This document shows, piece by piece, positions 58,045 to 64,000 of a stretch of 64,000 bases of DNA (position 1 is its first letter; each line of letters opens with the position of its first letter). This stretch comes from Planctomycetes bacterium B3_Pla (GTDB lineage Bacteria > Planctomycetota > Phycisphaerae > Sedimentisphaerales > Anaerobacaceae): the NCBI GenBank assembly GCA_005223045.1, contig NJBM01000008.1, positions 124,001 to 188,000 on the forward strand, in the 5' to 3' direction. The position numbers and the translations under genes were made by a program. The notes under the pieces are model-generated. The model worked only from the letters and a program-made list of their open reading frames with translations. It was not told the DNA's origin and made no database searches.

Positions 58045-60588
58045 TCAATAATCACGCACCACAATCGCATCCTTGCCAACCAGGTATCGGTCAGAACCTT
58101 TCACTCTGAGATTGAAGACTTTTCCTGCATAGGGTTTTGGCCTCTTGGTAATAGTCGTGACGCTCACGTCGCCCTTCGATGTCTTCAATCTTGTGCCTGT
58201 TTTGAGATCGTATAGTGCAATCCATTGTCCGGAATCTGTCATGAAGTAATGACACTCGGCGACGGTGATACAATTACCAGTCTCAAGCACAATGTCGTAA
58301 CATGTGAACATACCGTCGTGCACTTGAAGTTCTTCAACTTTGTTCTGATCGTCCCCCCATCGAACAACTTGCCCGGGGACAGCGTTCGATATTGGAATGA
58401 GATTCCCATCGATCCAAACAGGCGTATCACTTGTAAAACAAGTCCTCCCCTTCCACCAACTGGGTTGCAAAGCCGTAGTGAACGACCAGACATCGCCGGT
58501 TAGTATCGTACCATCGCTACCAACTTCATCGATACGCCAGTAATAAGTCTTGTCTCGTTCGAGAGGCCAAAGGCGAAGTTCAGTAGCAACTAGATTCTGG
58601 AAGATCAACGCGCCATGTATGCCATCAACATCCGACTGGCTTACCGCATCAAGATCAGTTCCGAAGTAAACATTGTGCGCAACCGCGCCGAGACCGGCAG
58701 TCCAGACCAATTTGAAAGGTTCTGTGCCGGAAGGTTCTTCGACCTCGACGGCGCCGTCGGCAGGATATGGATCCGAAGCCTTGCCGAACACGGGTTGTGT
58801 TTGCCCCTGATCATCCTCGATCAACTCCCAGTACAGACGGGGGTAGCCCTGGCCTTCGAGAATCCACCAGATATCATCGGTGCCGTTTGCAGTCTCGTCG
58901 ATGAAGTCCCAGCCGGCATCAAGAAATGTACCGGCGGTTTGCATGTCGGCCGTGGTCAGGCCGGTGCCCTCGGCACTCGTAACCTGGCCTGAGGTCTCGG
59001 TGTCCCAGAAGCCCGCGCTGATATCCAACCACCATCCATCTCCAACCAGCCCGCCGACATTGTCGCCGCCACCACTGACGGCACCGGTGCTGTAACACTG
59101 AGTCACATAACCGAGGTTGTCCCCCGCCAGTCCGCCGACATAAGAAGCGCCACTGACCGCTCCTTTGCTGTAGCACTGCATCACATCACCACCGGCCCAG
59201 TTGTCTCCCACGAGACCGCCCACAAAGATTTCCCCTTTTGCACTGGCAAGCGAGTAACTTTTGTCGATGTAACCAGGATGAGCCATAGCTCCAAGACAAT
59301 AACCATTTCTTCCGACCAGCCCTCCGATAGCTTCATTGCCCACAACCGCACCGGTACTGTAGCAGTTGATCATGTTGCCCACATTTACCCCCACCAGCCC
59401 GCCTGCATAGTCTGAGCCAGTGACCGAACAAGCACTGTAACAGTTGAACACGGCACCATTGTTGGCCCCCACCAACCCGCCGACCATGTACTCACCGATG
59501 ACGGAACAAGTGCTGTTACAGTCGATCACCGCACCGCCGTTGTGCCCCACTAATCCGCCGACATCGTAATCTCCTCCACTAACAGTACCGGCACTGTAAC
59601 TCCTGCTGATTTTGCCGCTGTTTTCGCCCGTGAGGCCGCCGACATAGCTGCTGAAAGGGTCGCCACCTCCCGCGACCGTTGCGGTGCTGTGGCTCGCCGT
59701 GATGGTACCTAGATAGTTACTCCCGGTGAGGCCGCCAACGTGCCCGTCTCCGCTGACGGAGCCAGTACTATAGCATTGTGCCACAGTAGCATGACGGCTT
59801 CTCCCCGCAAGGCCGCCGACATCATCCCCGCCAATTATGTTGACATCCACTACACCCAGGTCTCTGACCTCGGCCCCTGTCGTCCACTCTCCCAACGAGC
59901 CAAACAGCCCCAGGTAGCTGTCACCCATGATCGTGAGGCGCGAGATCACCTGTCCGTTGCCGTCAAAAACACCTGTGAAAGAAGTTCCGTCAAATTCCCA
60001 ATTCGCGTCGTTCATATCGGTAGCAATCACGGCCTTGTCGAAGACCTTGCGACCGGGGAGATTTGGGTCCAGGTCGATGTCGGCGGTTAGGATGAAGTGT
60101 TTGTCGTAATCTTCGGGAGTTTCGCCGAGGGCGATCAGGTCGGAGGCTGTGGCGATCTGGTACGGGTCGTCGGGCGTGCCGCTGCCGCCGCTGTATTTGC
60201 AGGGTGCGGTTTCCCATTGCCAGGCGCTCATGCCTCCCAGCATGTCATAGATCATCAAAAAGCCCTTCGAATCCAGGAAGTTAGCCGCGGCGTTGCTTCG
60301 ACCGCCGCTGCGGCAGACCACTAAAACCGGACCGTCTGTAGATAGTTCTTCATATCTGATTTTGAGCACTCCTGAACTCCAGGGGTAGTTCAGTGCTCCC
60401 GGAATGTGTCCTTTCGCGTCACAGTATTCATACCGCTCCCTGACATCGATCACAATCAGGTCGGTCGTAGAATCAATGAGGTTTCGCGCCTGCTCTGCTG
60501 TAACATCGGTATGGGCCAAAGCGCAGGGATTGGACACAATCAAAATAACGCCGGCCAACAACAGCACAATTCTCGGATTCATCGTCAT
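58045..60588 (-). CDS. Exported rhodanese-GLUG repeat-Hint chimera
   Basis: 847 residues from ATG 60588 (GGAG 8 bases before; ATG 60582 or a TTG at 60660 with AGGAGG are alternatives). Signal peptide IVLLLAGVILIVSNPCALA. A rhodanese domain (28-128) has IDVRERYEYCDAKGHIPGAL and the active loop CRSGGRSN (Cys92). GLUG-type beta repeats follow (about 135-600), ten copies of (V/I/A)GGL(V/A/T)G spaced about 28-36 residues. A fibronectin-like segment (YPADGAVEVEEP, YYWRIDEVGSDG) leads to a Hint-like domain (716-847: TCFTSDTPVWIDG with Cys717, VAECHYF, FNLRVKGSDRYLVGKDAIVV). Joining sulfur transfer, adhesion repeats and a self-splicing fold is unusual. Confidence 0.85.
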   Translation of the reverse strand: MTMNPRIVLLLAGVILIVSNPCALAHTDVTAEQARNLIDSTTDLIVIDVRERYEYCDAKGHIPGALNYPWSSGVLKIRYEELSTDGPVLVVCRSGGRSNAAANFLDSKGFLMIYDMLGGMSAWQWETAPCKYSGGSGTPDDPYQIATASDLIALGETPEDYDKHFILTADIDLDPNLPGRKVFDKAVIATDMNDANWEFDGTSFTGVFDGNGQVISRLTIMGDSYLGLFGSLGEWTTGAEVRDLGVVDVNIIGGDDVGGLAGRSRHATVAQCYSTGSVSGDGHVGGLTGSNYLGTITASHSTATVAGGGDPFSSYVGGLTGENSGKISRSYSAGTVSGGDYDVGGLVGHNGGAVIDCNSTCSVIGEYMVGGLVGANNGAVFNCYSACSVTGSDYAGGLVGVNVGNMINCYSTGAVVGNEAIGGLVGRNGYCLGAMAHPGYIDKSYSLASAKGEIFVGGLVGDNWAGGDVMQCYSKGAVSGASYVGGLAGDNLGYVTQCYSTGAVSGGGDNVGGLVGDGWWLDISAGFWDTETSGQVTSAEGTGLTTADMQTAGTFLDAGWDFIDETANGTDDIWWILEGQGYPRLYWELIEDDQGQTQPVFGKASDPYPADGAVEVEEPSGTEPFKLVWTAGLGAVAHNVYFGTDLDAVSQSDVDGIHGALIFQNLVATELRLWPLERDKTYYWRIDEVGSDGTILTGDVWSFTTALQPSWWKGRTCFTSDTPVWIDGNLIPISNAVPGQVVRWGDDQNKVEELQVHDGMFTCYDIVLETGNCITVAECHYFMTDSGQWIALYDLKTGTRLKTSKGDVSVTTITKRPKPYAGKVFNLRVKGSDRYLVGKDAIVVRDY

Positions 60589-60693
60589 TCCTGCTTCTCC
60601 TCGGCAACAGCCCTGTCGTCCCATATCGTACGCTCTTAGCCTGCGGCCATCGACGAACAAAGGTTCCTCCTGAGTTTTGTACCTGCACAGTAG

Positions 60694-60722
60694 ATAATAC
60701 CAGAAAATCGGCCAAAAAACAA
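60694..60722 (-). promoter_or_regulatory. Promoter of the rhodanese-GLUG-Hint gene
   Basis: The minus strand reads TTGTTT (60717-60722), 17 bases, TATTAT (60694-60699) preceded by TGG. The leader is about 100 bases and contains an AGGAGG before TTG 60660. Confidence 0.6.
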
Positions 60723-60764
60723 GCAATATCGGTTGATTGCCCTGATCGGTCAGGTGAAAATGAT

Positions 60765-60792
60765 TTGACCCTGATGGGATGTTCGTTAAGAT
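60765..60792 (+). promoter_or_regulatory. Promoter of the second Gfo/Idh/MocA gene
   Basis: TTGACC (60765-60770), 16 bases, TAAGAT (60787-60792). Divergent from the promoter at 60694-60722. Confidence 0.5.
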
Positions 60793-60897
60793 GGTGAAGT
60801 TGGGCGTTTGGGATTTGTTGCCGGCAGTGGCAAGCAACAAGCTCCATTGCGCAGGAACCTTATGATTGTGCGTTATGTTTGAGCAAAGGATCAGATA

Positions 60898-62370
60898 ATG
60901 AATAAGATCAGCCGTCGAAAATTCCTAAAAAGAGGCATCTCCGCCACGGCGGGGTCCTGTTTAGCGTTATCTTCATACCGGGGCTTTGTGACGGGCGTCC
61001 GTGGGGCCAATGATGAAATCCGCGTCGCCGTAGCAGGCATTCGCGGCCGAGGTGGCGGTCATATCAAGCATTTCCAGGGCCTAAGCGGCGTGAAGGTCGT
61101 GGCCCTCTGTGATCCCGACAGCAAAGTTCTGGGCGATTGGGTCAGGCAGTTCAAAGACAAGTACGGCACTTCCGTATCGGGCTACGCCGATGTCAGAGAG
61201 CTTCTGGATCGCAAGGACATTGACGCTTTGATAATCGCTACGCCCAATCACTGGCATTCGCTGATGACGGTCTATGCCTGCCAGGCGGGCAAGCACGTTT
61301 ACGTGGAGAAGCCGGTCAGTCACTCGATTGCGGAAGGCCGCAAGATGGTCGAGGCTGCCCGCAAGTATAACCGCGTCGTACAGGCCGGCACGCAGCATCG
61401 CTCATGCCCCGCAGTAAAGGAAGCCGCCGCCGACATCAAGGCGGGCAGGTACGGCAAAGTTCTTTGGATACACTGCTCCAAACTCGGCGCCCGAGACACA
61501 ATCGGCAAAGTCACGACGCCTCAGCCGGTTCCGAGCAACATCGACTACAATCTATGGGCCGGCCCGGCTCCGATGACTCCCGTGATGCGAAAACAGTTCC
61601 ACTACGACTGGCATTGGCAGTGGAACTGGGGCGACGGCGAGATGGCCAACTGGGGAATTCACTATATTGATGATTTTCGTCATATAATGGGTTGGGATGA
61701 TGTGCCCACCAAAGTCATCGCGGCCGGCAATCGTTTTCTCTGGGACGATAACGGCGAGACTCCCAACATGCACTTTGCACTCTTCGATTATGACGGTCTG
61801 CCTGTGGTTGTCGACATCCGAAACCTGCCACACCCCAGGCAACGTGGCGGCAGCAAGGGTGCAACGTATCTCGGTCGCACGGGCGGCAATCATATCCAGT
61901 GCGAGAATGCTGCGATTAAGATTTCGCGCGGCGGCGGCTGGTCCTACGACAACGACGGCGAGCGCATCCATCAATATAAGGGAAATGGCGGATCGGCACA
62001 TGCCCAGAACTTTGTCGATGCGATGCGCAGCGGTCGCTGTGAGGACCTTGCGGCGGATATCGAAGTAGGCCACCTCGGCACAGCGGTGTGTCACCAGGCC
62101 AATATCGCCTGGCGTGCCGGGGCGGAGGCCTCACTTGATGAGGTTCGCGACAGCGTCAAGAAACATGAGGACGCCCTGAACACCCTCAATGACATGCTGG
62201 AACAGTTGGACGGCAACGGCGTCGATCCTGCTAAGAACAAGTTCGTCCTCGGACCGGCACTGACCTACGACCGCAAGAAGGAGCGATTTGTCGGGCCAAA
62301 CGCCGAGAAGGCCAACAAGTATGTTACATGCTCTTACCGCGAACCTTTCGTGATGCCGAAGAACGTTTGA
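60898..62370 (+). CDS. Tat-exported Gfo/Idh/MocA oxidoreductase
   Basis: 490 residues. Tat signal ISRRKFLKRGISATAGSCLAL. The NAD(P) loop is RVAVAGIRGRGGGHIKHF. ATPNHWHSLMTVYA, VEKPVSHSIAEGRKMVEAAR (catalytic Lys) and VVQAGTQHRSCPAV follow. The C-terminal domain has NWGDGEMANWGIHYIDDFRHIMGW. It is about one third identical by eye to the paralogue at 35811 and shares its size. It acts on sugars or inositols outside the cytoplasm. The next gene, 110 bases on, is an exported PQQ protein, and the two may be co-transcribed. Confidence 0.93.
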   Translation: MNKISRRKFLKRGISATAGSCLALSSYRGFVTGVRGANDEIRVAVAGIRGRGGGHIKHFQGLSGVKVVALCDPDSKVLGDWVRQFKDKYGTSVSGYADVRELLDRKDIDALIIATPNHWHSLMTVYACQAGKHVYVEKPVSHSIAEGRKMVEAARKYNRVVQAGTQHRSCPAVKEAAADIKAGRYGKVLWIHCSKLGARDTIGKVTTPQPVPSNIDYNLWAGPAPMTPVMRKQFHYDWHWQWNWGDGEMANWGIHYIDDFRHIMGWDDVPTKVIAAGNRFLWDDNGETPNMHFALFDYDGLPVVVDIRNLPHPRQRGGSKGATYLGRTGGNHIQCENAAIKISRGGGWSYDNDGERIHQYKGNGGSAHAQNFVDAMRSGRCEDLAADIEVGHLGTAVCHQANIAWRAGAEASLDEVRDSVKKHEDALNTLNDMLEQLDGNGVDPAKNKFVLGPALTYDRKKERFVGPNAEKANKYVTCSYREPFVMPKNV

Positions 62371-62404
62371 CTCGATCCGGCAGATGCGGCAACATTGTCG
62401 GATG

Positions 62405-62452
62405 AGCGTATAGCGGATAGCGTGTAATAACCTATACGCTAAACGCTGAACG
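62405..62452. repeat. Repeat family E, copy
   Basis: AGCGTATAGCGGATAGCG and TATACGCTAAACGCTGAACG. Arms pair as in the terminator at 31165-31214 but without a T-run, so read-through into 62481 is possible. Confidence 0.6.
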
Positions 62453-62480
62453 ATATATTAAAGATTGAAGGGGACGGCAA

Positions 62481-64000
62481 ATGATTATCAAAAAGAGATT
62501 ACAGGTTGGCATTGGCTGCGCGTTATTGATTCTTGTTGGCTCAGTGCACGGGGCGGATGGTTTTCCTGAGCAAATAAGGAGTGCTCTTAGTCGAATTGAG
62601 ACAAGGAACGACATCTGTGTTGTCCTCGGCATGCCTGACGTGCAGATTCGCCCTCTCTTGTCCGAGTTTGTTGCCGAAAGGGCGATGGTGGCCTATTTCC
62701 AGTCGCCAGATCCGGATGAACTGGCTACTATGCGCAGAGTGGCGGATGAGCGAGGACTTCTGGGAAGCCGTATCTTTGTTGAAGAAGGGGGCTGGGACTC
62801 CATTCATCTGGCCGACAATCTTGCCGGAATGGTTTTTGTTTCAGACTCTGCAAAGAACAGTGTAAGTGAAAAAGAGCTTCTTCGTGTAGTGCACCCCGGG
62901 GGAACCATCCTGGTCGGCGGCAAGGAAATCATAAAGCCGAGCGCCACTGATACCGACAGTTGGAGCCACCCTTATCATGGCCCGGACAACAACCCGCAGT
63001 CCACCGACCAGCGGGCGCGTGCGCCTTATTTGACGCAGTTTCTTGCCGATCCGAAATTCTGTCCTATGCCGGAAATCTCTGTTGCGGCCGGAGGAAAGGT
63101 CTTCAGGGCGTTCGGACACATAGCGCACAAGGCCAATCAGAACGAGATGTTGAACACGTTGATATGCGTGAACGCGTACAACGGGATGATTCTCTGGAAG
63201 CGGCCCCTGAAAGAAGGATTCATGATCCATCGCAATACAATGGTTGCAACTCCTGAGATTTTGTACATGGCGGATGATGAATCATGCAAATTGATAGATA
63301 CGCAAACCGGCGAGATCAAGGATGAAATTGTCATCCCCGAAGATATCGCCGACGGTCCGGTATGGAAATGGATGGCCATGCAGGACGGCGTTCTTTACGC
63401 CTTGATAGGAGGGCCCGAGGCGGAGATCCATACACGACCTTCGAAGACGCCTGGATTGGGCCATTGGCCCTGGGGGATGTGGGAAGGTCATGATTACAAG
63501 GACTCAAAAACGAACTTCGGTTTTGGACGTACAATTGTTGCAGTCGATCCGAAATCAAAAAAGGTTCTGTGGTGCCACAATGAAGAGGACTATCTCGACA
63601 GCCGGGGCGTGTGCATGAAAAACGGGCGGCTTTACCTCTACAGTCCCGAGAAATACCTCGCATGTCTCGACACGAAAACGCAAGAGATCGCATGGAAGGC
63701 TTCGGCAAAAGATCTGCTTGAAGCGATAGGCCCGGACGGCCGAGCACAGCACTATGTCACCGGGTATTCGACTACGACATTCATCAAATGCAATGACAAA
63801 CACATTCTTTTTGCCGGGCCGCAGCGAAGCCGCCTTGTTGTCGCCAGCGCCGAAGATGGAAAACTCCTCTGGCAGAAAGAAGGCGGGAACCTCCAGCTCG
63901 TATTGCAGGAGGAGGGATTTTACGCCGCAGGTCCCGCTGCTGCCGGGGCAAAGTACGCCTATAAGAACGGTGAAGTGCTGGCCAGGCTGCCCAATCGCAG
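62481..64000 (+). CDS. Exported PQQ beta-propeller giant with eroded methyltransferase-like front (runs off right edge)
   Basis: 506 complete codons from ATG 62481 (AGGGG 8 bases before), with no stop before the edge. Signal peptide (VGIGCALLILVGSVHG). Residues 28-150 take the place of the methyltransferase-like domain of the protein at 42307 but lack its GCGEG; ICVVLGMPDVQI stands there instead, followed by LADNLAGMVFVSDSA and VVHPGGTILVGG. DSWSHPYHGPDNNP corresponds to the paralogue's WTHYLHGADGNP. Blades follow (AYNGMILWKRPL, TQTGEIKDEIVI, PKSKKVLWCHNEE, AEDGKLLWQKEG). Length and ending are unknown. Confidence 0.82.
   Translation, partial: MIIKKRLQVGIGCALLILVGSVHGADGFPEQIRSALSRIETRNDICVVLGMPDVQIRPLLSEFVAERAMVAYFQSPDPDELATMRRVADERGLLGSRIFVEEGGWDSIHLADNLAGMVFVSDSAKNSVSEKELLRVVHPGGTILVGGKEIIKPSATDTDSWSHPYHGPDNNPQSTDQRARAPYLTQFLADPKFCPMPEISVAAGGKVFRAFGHIAHKANQNEMLNTLICVNAYNGMILWKRPLKEGFMIHRNTMVATPEILYMADDESCKLIDTQTGEIKDEIVIPEDIADGPVWKWMAMQDGVLYALIGGPEAEIHTRPSKTPGLGHWPWGMWEGHDYKDSKTNFGFGRTIVAVDPKSKKVLWCHNEEDYLDSRGVCMKNGRLYLYSPEKYLACLDTKTQEIAWKASAKDLLEAIGPDGRAQHYVTGYSTTTFIKCNDKHILFAGPQRSRLVVASAEDGKLLWQKEGGNLQLVLQEEGFYAAGPAAAGAKYAYKNGEVLARLPNR

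Noticed and set aside
22757..60722. Possible CRISPR arrays from clustered repeats
   Set aside because: The repeats are single palindromes or irregular ATCAGG units without regular spacers, and no cas gene is present.

Overview
The window looks like the chromosome of an uncultured planctomycete of the Phycisphaerae/Sedimentisphaerales type, probably from a metagenome assembly. I infer this from gene style, not from a marker-gene search. The signs are many secreted proteins with PQQ-like propellers, Tat-exported Gfo/Idh/MocA dehydrogenases, prepilin-type N-termini of the [18 protein letters not shown] kind on large one-off proteins, C-terminal dockerin-like segments, GEVED and GLUG repeats, zinc-ribbon-headed membrane proteins, and moderate G+C.

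Layout. 1-6.8 kb: MtfA-type peptidase (cut by the left edge), a voltage-gated K+ channel, a PPC-domain protein, the pilB-pilT motor ATPases and cinA. 6.9-15.4 kb: a beta-helix carbohydrate-active protein, a zinc-ribbon membrane protein, a PPC-like/GEVED/dockerin exoprotein, a prepilin-like protein, an LRR protein, a methyltransferase and an HPP membrane protein. 15.4-24.1 kb: polyol-type dehydrogenases, glutaminyl cyclase, YchF, a SpoIIE-type phosphatase receptor, Met8-type siroheme synthase, rplU and a class IV aminotransferase. 24.1-31.2 kb: accessory stretch with gene stubs, a tandem SGNH lipoprotein, GNAT, one A/T-rich orphan gene between short direct repeats, and a three-gene membrane operon. 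31.2-46 kb: ThuA, PQQ propeller, S9 peptidase, Gfo/Idh/MocA, a small exporter, TPR lipoprotein, a second zinc-ribbon protein, a ceramidase-like hydrolase and a 1143-residue exported methyltransferase-like/PQQ protein. 46-64 kb: TiaS-like protein, two more prepilin-like proteins, dockerin protein, FHA, NHL propeller, enolase-superfamily enzyme, a second GEVED/dockerin protein, a PL10-like pectate lyase, a rhodanese-GLUG-Hint chimera, a second Gfo/Idh/MocA and a second exported PQQ giant that runs off the right edge.

How the parts fit. The secreted enzymes (PL10-like lyase, beta-helix protein, SGNH, ceramidase-like, ThuA, S9, enolase family, Gfo/Idh/MocA, SDR/MDR dehydrogenases) suggest a degrader of plant or algal polysaccharide and lipid. 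The dockerin-ended proteins, pseudopilins and PilB/PilT suggest surface attachment and secretion.

The most unusual property is the density of small palindromic intergenic repeats, at least eight families. Their edges repeatedly coincide with stop codons. One copy is inserted in frame inside a signal-peptide region, and others serve as terminators, 5' leaders or start-codon context. Several gaps hold 3' stubs of genes without start codons. I saw no rRNA, tRNA, CRISPR array or complete insertion sequence.
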